Source of the DNA: Anthoceros angustus
Taxonomy: Eukaryota > Streptophyta > Anthocerotopsida > Anthocerotales > Anthocerotaceae
Length of the DNA: 52,761 nucleotides
Direction: 5' to 3'
Assembly (NCBI GenBank): GCA_010909165.1
Contig: VJWM01000338.1
Span: 1 to 52,761 of the forward strand
Under the pieces are notes generated by a model. That model ran no database searches and had not been told where the DNA came from. It saw nothing but the letters and a program-made list of their open reading frames with translations. This document shows, piece by piece, positions 32,285 to 45,370 of the stretch. Position 1 is the first letter of the stretch; each line of letters starts with the position of its first letter. The position numbers and the translations under genes are program-made.

Positions 32285-34160
32285 TGATGTGTGCAATTCT
32301 AGTTCTGCGAGCATCGACATTTCAATTGGGCAGCGAACTTTTGAGAAATTGAAGCCGTATTTTGTGAAAGACTGCAGGCGGAACTTGTCTTTGTCTTGGT
32401 ATCATGTGGAAATGGCCTTTCTCAAGGCGCTTTCAATGCTATCTTGTCTGTCTTTCAAGTGTGCATCCGAGGTCAATGTCATTATCCATGTGACATATGT
32501 GCTCCCCAAGAAGGTGACGGGCTTGTTCAAGAGTGTAGTCAAGCAACACATGTGTTGTCTGTATCAGGATGTTGTCGAAATTGCTTTGTGTGCGAAGGAG
32601 GCAAGCTGGATGGCACAACCTCGCATGTTTGCGGGGCACTTGTGTGGGGAATTGCAGCGCCCCGAGTCATCGAATGATAAGCTTCCTCGGTCCAGTCCTC
32701 GGTGGCGCGTTTTCAATACCAAGTCGTTGGTTTCCCAAGATGGGCATGAGAAGAAGCGGATCAAACTTGTTTTCATGGAGACTCATCCATTGATTTTGTC
32801 ATGTACTTGAAAGAAAAATTGAAAGAGTTCATCACGCGATTTTGTGCTGATAGCAAGGTTGGAATTTCGATTGCTTGGAGTGGTTCCGTGATGTTGTCGT
32901 CTACATCATGGACTTGATCGAACTATGCGTTTGGTGTTCAAAAGCGAAATTCAATCTATGCATTGGCATAATGACCAGTTTCGATTTTTGTCTTGGTGTT
33001 CTATAGGAGGACGGGTCCAATTGATGCACGAGGAACCGGCTGCTAACATCGACAAATACTATCACTTCTACATCGGTGATGATATGGTCCACGATACCTT
33101 TGTTGTATGCAAGATTCATGTTGCATTGGCGGATGGATGCGGTCTTTCAGTGCCCGGGAACATTGGTGTTGGTCGATGGGGCTAGTCAATTTAAAGCATG
33201 TAGGCCTTCTTACTTTGTTGCGGTACCCTAAGCTTGACTGGTGGTTGCAAGATGCTATGGTCGTTCTTTGGCGTGGGCATGGCAAAGGCGAACATGGAGC
33301 AGTGCAATCTTGAAAAGGGCATTGCGGGCTGCGAGTCCTCTCCGAATGCTCCTGCGATGCGCCTCGATGTTGTCACCTACTTAAGAGAACATCTCGGCGG
33401 TGCAACAACGTCGTCTGAGTGGAGCATCGTCCATAGGAGCTTGGCGATTGGGAAAAGCGAGGTGAGCAGGAGGAACAAGTTTAATTGTGACCCAATACAG
33501 GTCAAAAAATGCATAGCATATATGGTTTCTTCTGGACCCAACTCAATGAAAATGCATGTTGGCATGTACATCTTGTTGTCTTGACGCATTCTCTATAAAC
33601 GCCGCCCATGCGAGGATCTGGAGACTCGTATCCATTAGGCCACATGGACAACCCACGGAGCCGTACTCGGAGAAGAGGGATGGTGTGGCGGATACCTTCG
33701 CGTTTGCTACTCGGGAGGAACAAGGAGCTTTGGAAACTACCGTTGATGGCCTTGACGATGATGCTATGGAGGATGTAGGACATGGCCGACCTCCTAGAAG
33801 TTGGTGATACGTTTGTTGTGCGGCGACGAGGCGAGGGCAATTGTTTTACCTTGTCGTTGCACGGTTGAAGCAAACCCTCTGTAACAAGTGGTGCCCTTGG
33901 AGCAACTCAACATTAGTGGGAGAAGTGGTTGGTTCTGGGATACTACACACTCCACGGCGGCGTCTGTGTACACAGGTGAAGAGAATGAGGAGTGCACCCT
34001 TCATGCCGACTGTGTCCTAAGTTGCAAGATTGAACTGCGGGTGTACACTGATAGTGAAGGTGTGGAGTGCTATTCTTTAGAGGGGGAAGCTCTCGACAGA
34101 GTGACCACCTTGGTGAGAGAAAGCAACTCGAGCCTTGTGCTAGAAAGCACATGTGCGTAA
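32285..34160 (+). pseudogene. DDE-like transposase relic, 'GHGKGEH' family
   Basis: Plus-strand order: RTFEKLKPYFVKDC followed by YHVEM (about 32,330-32,420), KSEIQSMHWHNDQF (32,940-32,985), DDMVHDTF (33,076-33,100), VLVDGASQFKACRPSYFV (33,166-33,220), KMLWSFFGVG and GHGKGEHGAV (33,245-33,310), DVVTYLREHLG, and YMVSSGPNSMKMH. The spaced Asp boxes and GHGKGEH segment recur in uncharacterised multicopy genes of mosses, lycophytes and invertebrates that look like RNase H-fold transposases (recalled, not searched). Frames change at several points and internal stops occur, so it is inactive. Confidence 0.5.
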
Positions 34161-35000
34161 TGATTGGTCACCCTCTATTGTACGAGGCCCACGTTTGGCA
34201 AACATAACCACGCGACCACCAAACAGCTGGTCACTAACTATTTGCTCACTAACCAGGTTGTCACTAACCAGGTGGCGCCCAGGTTCACCAGAAAGTTATT
34301 TTGCAAATGGGTCTTGTCCATGTTAACACGTTGATACATGGCTTCTTTAGGGGTCTGAAGGTCCAAGCGGGATGCACACATATGCCGATTGCATTCATGC
34401 AAAACACTTATTCGTGGAATTTGCTTACAAGGGCATTTGCATTAAAAGTTGAGTTCTGGTCTCCGGGACACATGATTATCCGCCACACGTTGAAGCCCAC
34501 TTTACGCCAATTGACCCCACGTGGTGTCCAGGCCTTGTCCTTGGTGGCACATAGTCAGGCTTTAAATGGCGCACAAGCCCGGGTCAGTCACTGCATCTTC
34601 TTACGGCTACCAGGAATGCAATGGCCGCCATGTGCTCTAACTTGGGTCTTGTGATTTGTCGAACCCACACGCCGCTCCTCTGGTTCCGCCCTTGATCTGG
34701 GAGAAGCCATGGGCAGCCGAGGGAGCTTGATGGAAGCGAAGGTTTTGGCCGCAATGCGGCGGTTCAAGATCGGCCCGGGCGGTGGCGCGGCGCGTTCAGC
34801 GAAGAGGGAGCGTGGATCGCCATATGCAGAAGACCTCGAAGTCGCTCGGAGGAAGGGATGTCGATTGTTGAGGATGATTGTGACATATGTATAGACAATG
34901 AATCAAGGATGGCGGTGGAAAGTGGCGACTCTTGATGGCGCAGGTTTGCCCAGCTACGCAATGGAAGCATGCTGTTAGCTACGGTCTTGTGATTGGGGCC
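34161..35000. other. No gene recognised
   Basis: The 117-aa plus-strand frame at 34,301-34,654 has no recognisable feature. CACTAACCAGG-type repeats occur near 34,225-34,275. Confidence 0.35.
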
Positions 35001-37225
35001 GTCTTCCACATTGCGTTGGATAGCCTGGACATGGCGTGCATGTTGTTGTGCCGAAGCCCTTGTAGGCGGCAGCGTGCTTGGATGTAGTTGTTACCCAAGT
35101 CTCGTAACTAGATCCCTCCCCAGGCTGTGTACCTGAGTTGGAAAGGATGTTGTGTGGCATGTGCTAATGCAAGGCGGGTTGAAGGCATGTTTCGTTAATG
35201 TCAAGTGCGGTAAATCTTGTTGCCTCATGTCGGCAAGTTTATCGTGACCATTGTATGTGGATCAACCAAAAAGCACGGGCCTCCTTAACAACCCTACATT
35301 TAGGCATGGGTGCCTAGAAACTCAAAACCACGCACGGTGCGCCGACCATACCAGCCAAGACAATCACTTGACTGAGTCCCTCCTTGTCATGCTCCCTCTT
35401 AGCCACCCTCGGATATTTGGCGATTGTGGGGCTCACACTGGATGTCTTGGGTAGCCTTGGGATGGCGATCATCTGAAGTTTGCCAAAACCATGTCCTCCT
35501 CTATTGCGATTGGGGTGACCACGGACACACGAGTTAGGAGCTGGTACACCCCTCGAATTTGGCTCTGCTCGTAATAATAAGCCATGATCACCCTCATAGG
35601 AAACACCTTGCCGCTTTGCCATGCTTTGTCGAAGCGGCTTGGCTATGTGGGCGTCGATACATCACATAGAACTCCACATGCTCTACATTTCCCTTGGGAG
35701 CCAACCATAAAGTTACTACACCGCACGGGTGTCCACTCATAAGACCTTGAGGCATGGGTGGGGCGGGCACTTCATCCACATTCTCTGTGACCATTGAGCA
35801 CCCTTGTGCTTCCCACGGATGTTTCTTTTGGGGGCTGTTTCCCATTCTTCCTTTTCAGGCCTCCGGCGAACTTGGCGGAGGAGGTGGCGCTCTCTGGGAC
35901 TCCATTTATGCATCTTTTTCCTTTCCTTCATTGGTTTTCTGATTCGCCCACGGTGCTCGAACTCATCAACCATTTCAAAAGTCACCATTTCATTCGCAGG
36001 CCCACCTTCTTCATTGGGCATGATGGGCCCACCACCACTTGCAAGAACACCACGTCGACCAAGCTGGTGAAGAGCACGGACATTGATTCACAGTTGCAAG
36101 TATGTTCCGGATCGTGACACCGCCTCCACATCGCCGGGATGCTCCAAAAGTTTTTGATGTTCGCGATTGAGGCGTCATCCGCAACAACCCTATCTCTATT
36201 GGCACCAATCATCACGGTATCCACGCCACCCTCATACGGATCTCCACCGCCACCACACAGCTACCAAGCGGTGGACATCACCGGTTGTCGTCAATGCCAA
36301 ATGGACACTTTGGTCACCGTCACACATGATCCAAGATATTGGTCACGGTAGAACACCACCGACTCCTGCCGATTCGTCACATTTATCAACACATTCAATT
36401 GCGGCCACCTCCAAGTTATCACTTGATTCACAAGACTCTGGACACCACAACCATTTCATCACCTACATCCACACCTCCACTGAATACCGGTGGAAGGCAC
36501 CGTTATGCATCGCAATGAGAGCACAATACACCAGCAAGGTGACCACCGTTGTAGCTTGTCGTGGCTGGTCATCCTGCAGCGGACAAACATGTACTCAAAG
36601 TGTAGACAACAATATCTAGTTTCAACAAAGCAATGCCCTCACAAACCCACACGATGTCCTTCGGAGGAACACACATGCCAACTTGCATTCCTCACCAACT
36701 TCAACCCTGAGGACCTTGTGTCTGGCCTTGGTGGAGTAGGAGCTATGTCCAGCGAGGGCTGCTGTGGCACTGTGTGGGACAACGTCATCTTCAATTTGTG
36801 AGTCTAGCACCATCGAGTAATCGCTGCCCAAACATGCGAACAACACGAGGCTTTTCCCCTCGGGCATTGGGGTGCGAAGGAATTCACGTGCTTCATGTGC
36901 CTCCCTTGGGCGGCAAATTCATCAGCTACAGTGCGAGAAATATGTTGACATCGTCAGTTGGCATAATTGCACCTGGACGAGTTCGAGATCTTTGTATGAC
37001 ACAAAATTTAGTCGAGCGGACTTAGCGAAAATGGACAAGACAACAAACAGGCATGGAACATACATATTGGAGACTCAAGATTTTTTGCTCTGGGGTGGCC
37101 AACCAATTCTTTGTTGGTGATTGTGACTCAATGTCTTTCCATCATGTCATGGTCGTGGTCTCCAATGCACTCGAGGAACTCTTTCTCCCAAGTGTCTCAG
37201 TCCTGTTCCCATGGAAGGAGCTTCT
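35001..37225 (-). other. Degraded coding-like debris, unrecognised
   Basis: Several minus-strand frames (for example 35,845-35,594 with HPCGVVTLWLAPKGNVEHVEF and 36,021-35,737, Arg/Lys/Glu-rich) suggest an old gene or element read leftwards. Stops are frequent and no family could be named. Confidence 0.25.
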
Positions 37226-37229
37226 CCTG

Positions 37230-37415
37230 GTGCTTTGATCAAACCCTTCGCTCTCAACCATGATGCGGGCATCGATTGCACCACAGACGTGGGCGGCAAC
37301 AATGTTTGTCAAGTGCACTGCAGGCGGATATCGTGGAAGCAATGGCCACATGGAGTGAACACCATCTCGTTCAGGCGTACCACCCCATGACACACATTAC
37401 ACTTTAGGACACACG
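37230..37415 (-). pseudogene. RING-like zinc finger fragment
   Basis: The minus strand reads KCNVCHGVVRLNEMVF, then TPCGHCFHDIRLQC, then a stop and a shifted HVCGAID. The C-x2-C ... C-x-H-x2-H ... C ... C spacing resembles a RING finger. It is broken and isolated within repetitive DNA. Confidence 0.4.
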
Positions 37416-37479
37416 AAGCTTGCGCTTTGAAGGAAAACCACGGTTGCGTGAGAAAGGATCACCTTGGCCTTGGCACCAC

Positions 37480-37870
37480 ATGACTAGGTGGTGCCAAGGC
37501 CACCTCCTCATCGCCACCCCACCACTACATCACCAAGTCCAACCCATCCACGAAACCATGACATCACCGGGCCACACGCCCACCAACCTACCACTACATC
37601 ACATGCCACCACCGCCCACCGACCTACCCCTAATCACGAGGCCATAACCGCACACAAGCCATGCACTACATCACCAAGGCCACCAAAAGCTCACGGGACA
37701 CCCAGATGAACACAGACCAATTCCTCACCATCCCGTCAAGTGATCACCCACCCTTCCACGGAGAACACATGAGTCACCACCCCTTGAGCACCTACCACCA
37801 CCTCACCATCCCGTGAGCGTCACGGGGGCACCCAAGTCCACCCAGCAAGCCACATCACCATAAGGAAAAC
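37480..37870. repeat. CACC/ACATCACC-rich low-complexity stretch
   Basis: Imperfect short repeats (CCACCACTACATCACCAAG, ACCATCCCGTGAG). This is the complement in composition of 31,641-32,284, so the two could be ends of related elements in opposite orientation. Confidence 0.5.
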
Positions 37871-39340
37871 ATCGGTCGGACACCTCGTCCGTGTGCAAGA
37901 AGAATCCACACTTCGTACAAACACTACGTTACGGGGGGCATGACTTGGCGGGAGGCGGGAGCCGACACCCAGTGATCCATGTTACATGCCCATTGAGCCT
38001 GGAGAACATCCTCATGTTTTCAAGAGAAGCGGTGTCCGGAGCTTGTTCCTCACAGTTTTTTTCTCCAACTCGGTGAACACCCTCGGAATATTTAGTTTTG
38101 TCAAGCCGAATTTGAATCTTGTCAGTCTCGCATGAATACTCTCGTCAAGCCCTCCACTATTCATGACCATGTCGGCAAGCTGGACCTTGGTGTTGCCCAA
38201 ATCCAAGAGTGCCTCCTCCCATCTTTTGACAAAACAGCCTCCTCATGACACAAGCTTCCAACTCTGCACGAATTTTTCCACAGACCTCATCCATGACAAC
38301 CTTTGGTGCCCATGGCTCAAGACACGAGCGGCCGGTGTCACTTTTCTCGCGCACCGATTGACTCCTCGTCTCCCTTCTTGCCGGCCTCCTCTTCTACATT
38401 CTTTGCGGGAGGTCCGTCCTTCTTCATGGCCTTACATGCTTCCTCTTCCCAACTCGGAGCTCCAGGATTCTTTGGGAGGATCGCCTCGTGGGCTGTTCTC
38501 GGCTCACTTTGGCAGTGGAACACTCTTCCACATCAACCTCCGCTCCCGCATCACACCACCAGCGTTGTGAAGAATCGTTGTATTCTCTGCGGATGGGACT
38601 TCCACAACTGTGATTTCTTCTCCATCGCATCGCCTTATCCTTCCTCTTCTCAGCTAAATAGTACTCAAACCAATTCACACGCCAAGCTTCTTCTCGATTA
38701 GGAACCCAAGTGCCACCGTGGCACCCTTTGATGCAACAGCGTGGGAGCCCGCCCATCTGACTTCTCAACAACTATCAACATCGTCCACTCTATGTCGAGA
38801 CGGTAGTGCATGATCCCCAAGAGGTATCCATCGTTCCATTAGTGACATCCCCAAAATGCCTCTTGATCTCATCTTCACCTCAATAGCCTCCTTTAGTCCA
38901 ACCTGTAGTTCGACACATTCACACCGTAGTTGACAATTCCATATCACCGTAGTGCCAACACCAATGCTCCCCAATTTTTGAATGTCGTGTCCTTGCGAGC
39001 CGACACCTTTGCGGCTCTATCCAACCTAGCCTTCATGGCGCCTAAGCGTTCTGTCCATCTTGCTTGCAGGCGCTTGACACACCACCGGAATTATGCGCAC
39101 CGCCGCCGAGCCTTCACCCTACTCGTTGCTAGTGACATGGTGTCCTTCACCTCCTGGCTGCCTTGTCCGTGCACCACTCCGTTGGCGCACAGCGCTCCTC
39201 GTTCGGAGGCGGGTGCCGCATGGTCGAACCCAAAGGCCTTGCACAAACCCACCTAACTGCGCTCCCAAATCCACGAGCACCACAGCTCCACAAATCCGAG
39301 CTCCCAAAATGCGGATTTCACTGACTACCAAACGGTTGCG
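37871..39340 (-). other. Degraded coding-like debris, unrecognised
   Basis: Minus-strand frames with charged, helix-like composition (38,523-38,338: EEEACKAMKKDGPPAKNVEEE; 38,974-38,765) suggest an old element gene. No domain was recognised. Confidence 0.25.
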
Positions 39341-39342
39341 CG

Positions 39343-39665
39343 CGTACACACCCCGTCACACCCACTATTCGCGCGAAAGCTCTAGCATATAGGGACTCAC
39401 GGAAAACCTCGTGGCTGGTGGCTGCCTATCAGGTTCGCGCGCACCACAACGCGCTGCAGCCTCCACGTTCCACGAAAAGGCCTGCGGACGGACCCAAACG
39501 CCCTCGCAAAGCCACCGCCGCACTGCACCCGAGCTACCAATCCGGCCGTAAGCGGTTCCGACCCAGCTGCGCACAATCACGCCGTCACACCACCTATTGC
39601 CCGCACGACATAGCTCTAGCAAAACCCATGTAGGGACTCCATGGTGACCATCCTCACCGCTGGTC
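39343..39665. repeat. Imperfect direct repeat
   Basis: The segment CCCGTCACACCCACTATTCGCGCG...AGCTCTAGCATATAGGGACTC (39,350-39,400) recurs as GCCGTCACACCACCTATTGCCCGC...AGCTCTAGCAAAACCCATGTAGGGACTC (39,581-39,640). Confidence 0.6.
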
Positions 39666-40240
39666 AAGGTTGAGCTCGCGATTCGGTGCATGCACAAATC
39701 AATGCTTGTGAGTCTCAACATTAGGAGCACGGCGGAAGTGGATAACCTCATTATCACCCTTAAAAGTCAGAGCATCCGCTCGTTTCCTCACTTCCCGGTC
39801 GGTCACGAGTTTGTATAATAAATTGTCCCTAGCATATATAGCAAGACTTAAACCAATAATATATCAAATAAATCAATTTTCCAAATAAAAATTTAAATAT
39901 ATCTATGAAGTTAAAAACGAATAGCCCTAAAAATATCGGTCAAAATGGGCATAATTTCAATTGTTAAGAAATCTGTGTGTCATGCAAAACACCACTTAGA
40001 GACAGTTTCGCCCGTTTCCGAAATTAGTGGTCACCTAACCATGCTCACACCCCATAGTCGGGATTTCGTTGCTATCTGCAGCTCCTGCTGCGCGCTTGCC
40101 TTTCTTCCTTCTCAAATCTCTTTCGGGCTCCACATTTGTTGACCTGCCCCCCAAACCAGTTGCATATGTCGAACTCCGTTGGCGCTTCCTACTACCTCCC
40201 GATCGCCTCACGTATCCCTCGGCATCACGGAGGCGGCATC
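39666..40240. other. AT-rich spacer, no gene recognised
   Basis: 39,815-39,930 is AT-rich. No coding signal. Confidence 0.35.
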
Positions 40241-40340
40241 GTCTGCGTCCCCAAGGCCGGGCGCATGCGGCGCCCTCCCTCTATGTCCCAAGGCCGAGGC
40301 GGCCGGCATGCAGCGCCCTCCCTCCGTGCAGGGCCCGGCC
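40240..40340. repeat. GC-rich minisatellite
   Basis: Two or three repeats of AAGGCCGGGCGCATGCGGCGCCCTCCCTC type, related to the clusters at 24,840 and 43,610. Confidence 0.6.
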
Positions 40341-40374
40341 AGCTAGTCGGCGGATGGTCGGCTCCCAGGTGCCC

Positions 40375-41760
40375 TCACCTGCAGATCCCATAGTACTTGG
40401 ATGCCGCCTTGTCTCCTCCCATGCCTTCATACCACAAAACCAGTGCCTGTGGGTACCCAACTCCATGTTCTCCTGCTGGAGCAATTCCCCTGCGACCCAT
40501 GTCCTCATCTGGATTGGAAGGAATAGTGGGCACCGGCATGGATGCCCCAAGCATTATGGAAGCAAATTCCATTACGTCCTCAATCTTATCACCGTCCTCC
40601 TCCGACATTTCGTCATCATGCGTAGCTCGTATAGGGCCATCCTCTTCACGAGGGTCCATACTGCCCTCCTCATCTCCTTCAGGTTCATAGTCGGATAGCT
40701 CCACGTCCTTCTAAAGACATCTCCGGCGGTGATTGATGATAGAACTTGTAATCACTCACATAAGCATCGATAAAAATTCCTTGCATTGCCCAAGCTAGAG
40801 AAGTGCCAAAAGTGTTAAGTGGATGCAATGATGTTCCAAAACTTCAAAATCAATGACTTCCAAAGACATACACTTACAATCCTTGATTCGAAGAGCTTCC
40901 GAATTTAAGAGGCAGTTCGTGGCTCGCACTTTTCTTGTGCAAGCTATACTCAACACGAACACCGTAGTCTTGGCCCCTTGGCAAAGCTTCAAACCCATAA
41001 GGCTTTGAAGTCACCAGGCTGAATATCCGGATCTCCTTCCGCTTCTATCAAAGTTGCCGGACCACATACCCACGGCTCTGATTGCAAAGCACCATTGTGG
41101 CCATAAATCCACAATTTCAGCATGGGTGTCCACACCACATTGTCTTCTTGACTCTGGCTCATGTCACAAGCGTCCTTCTCCGGGATTGTCTCATCAATGC
41201 GGTTGGTGTGTCTGCGCACAATTGAGCATCTCCTCAAGCGTAAAGGTGAGGATTAGAATCCATGGCGGTATCTTGTGACTTGGCCATCTCGATTTCCCTC
41301 CGCCCCGCTCCCTTCGTTGCTCACCTTTGGGCCAGCGGGATCCACGAGAGTTCGGGGCAGCGCTACTGCGGTCAGCTCGTTACCTTTGAAGATTGTGCTC
41401 ACATTGGAACACCATGTCGGCTCGAACTTTGGTGTGCATCCACTCCACACGGCTCCTTTGCGTGGCTGCTACCTTCTTCCCTTTGGTCTCTTCGGTTTTG
41501 GTTTGTCCACATGCGGTTTCTTCTTCGATCCACCATTCCTTCTTCTGCCACTTGCCATAGCTCTGCGCGCGCGGTTGATTACGGTGACTACCCAATTCTC
41601 CCTCAATGCAAAAGGAGGTGAGGATGCCGCACGAAGTCACGGGCAGCGGGCAATTGCCAAAATCCACAAGCGGCGTGGGCGGCGCAATCCCGGCCTTCAC
41701 GGCTTGCGGAAGTGGGCGCAACTCGGCGTGAACACGGTGTAGTCGTGATGGGCCCATTAC
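40375..41760 (-). pseudogene. Unrecognised degraded gene, acidic and basic segments
   Basis: Minus-strand frames from right to left: a Lys/Arg-rich block (about 41,560-41,470, MASGRRRNGGSKKK and KPKPKRPKGRR in an alternative frame), 41,237-40,989 (VVWTPMLKLWIYGHNGAL, PWVCGPATL), 40,998-40,795, then a strongly acidic frame 40,704-40,375 (DYEPEGDEEGSMD, DDEMSEEDGDKIED). This looks like remains of one multi-exon gene, possibly an element of the same transposon group. No domain could be named. Confidence 0.3.
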
Positions 41761-42579
41761 GGTAAGGTTGAACGCCTAAAAAGGGGAGGTTAAAAGCGTG
41801 ACGGTAATCGCCACCGCGTTTGTGTCCATTTTCTAACCTAATTTTGGCACCGCTTGCTTTGCCATGGTTTCGTAAAGCGGGTGCCCATGTGCGTGGTGTT
41901 CGTACTACATTAAATGATTCCGATACCAAGCAAAAGCCGCAACATTTATGTCCGCTAGAATGACGGCCGGATCCGCACTTGATAGGTAGATCTTCTCATG
42001 GAATGCTGGAAATATTGACGCTAAGGCATCCACCGCTTGTTCTCCGATGTCTCATACTAATTTGCCCACCTCCTTGTTTGTTGCTCTGCCGCTTTGCCCG
42101 CGAGACGTGAACCACACCATGCTCCACTCCACCCATACCGATGAGGACACAGAGGTAGCTTCCGAAAAGCGATTGCTCGCTTCAATGTAGTTTATCCGGT
42201 CGTTGTTCCCGACGTGATGTCATGCGGATCGACGAGTGATGGGAGGAACTTGTCCGATACTTGTAATGTCTTGCACTCCAAGCGACACCTACATGCGAAA
42301 AGGAGCATCCGATCTATTTCAAGCGCTTGCAAACTTTGGCAGGGGAGCGACCACATTCAAGTGCTCTTTGTTGAAAAGCTCGTGTTTCATAATTGCGGAT
42401 TTCCGGATGTTTTCCGCAAGCTGTGCCATCGGGGCATGCGGGTTTGCAATGGTAATCATCACCGTGCTGGATGACGGCGAGCTTCACCTTGTATTCGCAA
42501 AATTGCGTGCAGCTCGTGGTGCCAAGGACTCATCACCATTCGCACCCCTATGTGCCACCGACGCCTAACTTGAACTTGT
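41761..42579. other. No gene recognised
   Basis: Overlapping short frames near 42,214-42,568 without recognisable content. May include upstream exons of copy G. Confidence 0.3.
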
Positions 42580-45370
42580 ATGCGGCTATGGAACTTAGCC
42601 GAAGACGAGGAGATGCCGCCGCCCTCGAGTGAGCCATCAACGGCAATGAGGTCTCTTCGCCGTGTGGAGTTTTGGGTGCATCGGGGAGCCGATATTGCCG
42701 GGCGACAACGTTCCCCACCCTCCCGTTCACCTCCCGGGCTGCAGCAGTACATATCATCCGAAGCCAATGTCGGAGACATTGCACGAGCGAGCTTGCTTGT
42801 AAACACACGGGCTGGTGTCTCCTTGAAGAAGACCGAGACGGACAGCCTGGAGGATTTCCGTAAACCGTGTTGCAACAAAGTATGTATTCAACGACTTTCG
42901 AGGAAGGTTGTGAAGAGAGGCAAAGGTTCCTTAGGTTGGGAAGGTCCGAGTGAGACATTCCTAGAGACCCTTGTAAGACGACCATGGTTCGAATGGCAAA
43001 GACCGTACTCAAGGCACCGGTTCCAATCAAGTGTTGCCCAAATCCTTCGAAGGGTGTATTGCATAGGGTCGGAAAGGTACGAGGAGGTGAAGGGCGAGTA
43101 TCGTTGAATTCACCATGGGATTGTAGCAAGCCAAGCCCGGGTGAAATCCTCTCATGCATTGGCGCTATTGCATGGATGGATGCAACATTTCGCAATTGGC
43201 GTAGCGCCGCCTAATGTTGAAGTCTACAATCTTCGACACTTTCACCAAACTAGAAGTGTGGACACAATACAAATGTGACCTGGAGCAAAAAGGGCTGCAG
43301 TATATTTCGTATGCATACTTTCTGAGACTATGGGAGCAGAACTTCAAGCGCGTGAAGATACCCAAATCCAATCGGTTTTCAACATGTTCTCTTTGCGCCG
43401 GTCTAAAGTTCAACATTCGGAGCACTGGATCGCGACAGATCAAGGTAAGCTCATCGCTCCACACCGTTTTTCGGCATGGTATAAAGAGGGTGAAAGGTTA
43501 GGCGTGAATGATGTGCCATCGATATCTAACGGTGGGCGTTGTGATGGTGGAGGTTGAACCTTGGTCGAGGCAACCGGTTCGGCCCTGGAAGAAGGCGGGG
43601 CAGGCGGGCAGCCGGGTGGGGAGAGGGAGGGGAGGCGCATGCCGCCTCATGGGTGGAGGGTGTGCAGAGAGGAGGCGGCGATGCCGGGACCTAAACCCTA
43701 AAGGAGGTAGGGAAGGCGCGCATGCCACAGCCCTCATTGAGGCGGAGGGGGGGCGCGGCATGCATGGTGCCTGTGGGGGGAGGAGGAGGCTGCATGCGCC
43801 TCATGGGTGGAGGGTGTGCAATGGGGAGGAGGCGGCAACATGCGGGACCTAAACCCTAAAGGAGCTTGGGAGGCGCCAGATGCCATCCCTCATTGAGGCG
43901 GAGGGGAGGCGGCATGCCAGTGTAGGAGGGAGAGGGCGATGCGGGGGAGCTGAGCGCAACAGGACGGTGGATTAGAGGATCAGGGCCGCTGCTACAACGG
44001 TGGAACCCTAGGTTGTTGTGGGGCATGACCTTCCGAGGGTTGCCATCATGCTATTGCCCCCCCTTGACTCGTCTAGACTCGGTTATGTCGATCTCGTGCG
44101 TTTCTCGTTGGTTGGTCTGGTTGCGATGACGTTATATTTCATGGATGGACGACATGATGTTTGGTTGAAGGCGATATATATCGGGACGCGTTGAACAAAC
44201 ATCGCATAAAGCTTATGGAGGAGGCGGAAGAAGTTGACAAAACATCGAGCGAAAGGATACACCGAGCCTCACAAGTACATGTTGTTATGTATCGATGGCA
44301 TGGATCGAGAAAAAACATCCTTACCGCATATACTTAGATGGCCTAAGGAGCTAAAGGAAGACTGCCGTGTTATTGTCCATGTGGTGGGGTGTATGATCCA
44401 CAATCACACGTTCAAGTCCAGGGCGTATCTGCACTACGCAAATTTGCGGAATGATGCTAGTTTAACCATATGCATTATCCAAGATGTGATACATACATAT
44501 GTTGGCTTACTTCCCAAGGTTCTATATTTGCAACTAGACAACACATGTCGGGAGAACAAGAATCAACTGCTGTTTGCTTATCTGAATATGCTCGTGGAGC
44601 TGGGGACTTTTGAAAAAGTGAAGGTGGGCTTTCTTCTTGTAGGTCACACACATGACCGTGGACCAAATGTTCTCGTGTTTTTCCAAACATTTGAAGCACA
44701 AAGAGGCAAAACTCTTCCGTCATGCAGATATATTGAGCAAGGCTTTCACGCCAAACCCAGTGAAGGTCGACCGAGGTTCGGACTTCCGTTCTTTCTCGGC
44801 CTTTGAAAGCGAGGAAAGCGCACGGAAGTTTAAAGTGCGCAAGCTAAACAATCTATCATACCAACACCGGTTCAAAATCACGGGAGGAAAAGTCGGGGGT
44901 AAAATGCTTATTCGAGTAAGCGATGACCTCACCGTTATGGGAAGCGATGGGCTGGAGTTCTTGTCTTTTATTCCAAATCTTTGAGATTGGACCTACAACC
45001 ACTAGCTCTGAGGCCAAGGACAAGAAAGGCGTTGATGGAAGCCTCACCGCGAGATGGAGTAGACCACTTAAGAAAGGGTTTGCAAAAGCGTCAACATATC
45101 TAACATGGTGAGGAGGTGGTGGAGTGACTTGGGAGGATCAAGAGGAGATCGCAACTATTGTGGACAATAACATTTATGCGAAAAGGCAGTGGAAGTGGTA
45201 TAGCGGATCTGCGCAGATGCACTTGTACCACTGCAGTTCGGAGGAGGCTATATTGGCGAAGCCTTATTGCGAGGCGTGCCTCACGGGACATGTACTTGGG
45301 TGCTTACAGTGTGGAAAGGCGGGAACAAGAGGTCGAGCGGATGAATGGTGACATCATGGAGATAAAAAGG
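42580..45370 (+). pseudogene. DUF7869-type transposase-like gene, most complete copy (G)
   Basis: Exons on the plus strand. RRVYCIGSERYEEVK near 43,052-43,100. 43,214-43,444 has VKIPKSNRFS and CSLCAG and ends at donor AAG/GTAAGC. 44,234-44,655 has MLLCIDGMD, VVGCMIHNHTF, YLQLDNTCRENKN and GHTHD. A frame change follows, then VDQMFSCFSKHLKH (44,656-44,984). 45,124-45,370 has WEDQEEIATIVDNNI, DMYLGAYS in an adjacent frame and MNGDIMEIKR ending at donor GTATGT. The three Asp-containing boxes match the presumed RNase H-like core. The 191-aa core frame is intact but the gene is broken at GHTHD and elsewhere. It shares blocks with copies A-D and so links them into one family. The intron at 43,445-44,230 holds a GC-rich minisatellite. 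Confidence 0.7.
43610..43960. repeat. GC-rich intronic minisatellite
   Basis: Repeats of GGAGGCGGCATGC...CTCATGGGTGGAGGGTGTGCA with GGGACCTAAACCCTAAAGGAG spacers (43,689 and 43,848). It lies inside the same intron of copy G that holds a GCCGGCG block in copy B. Confidence 0.75.
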
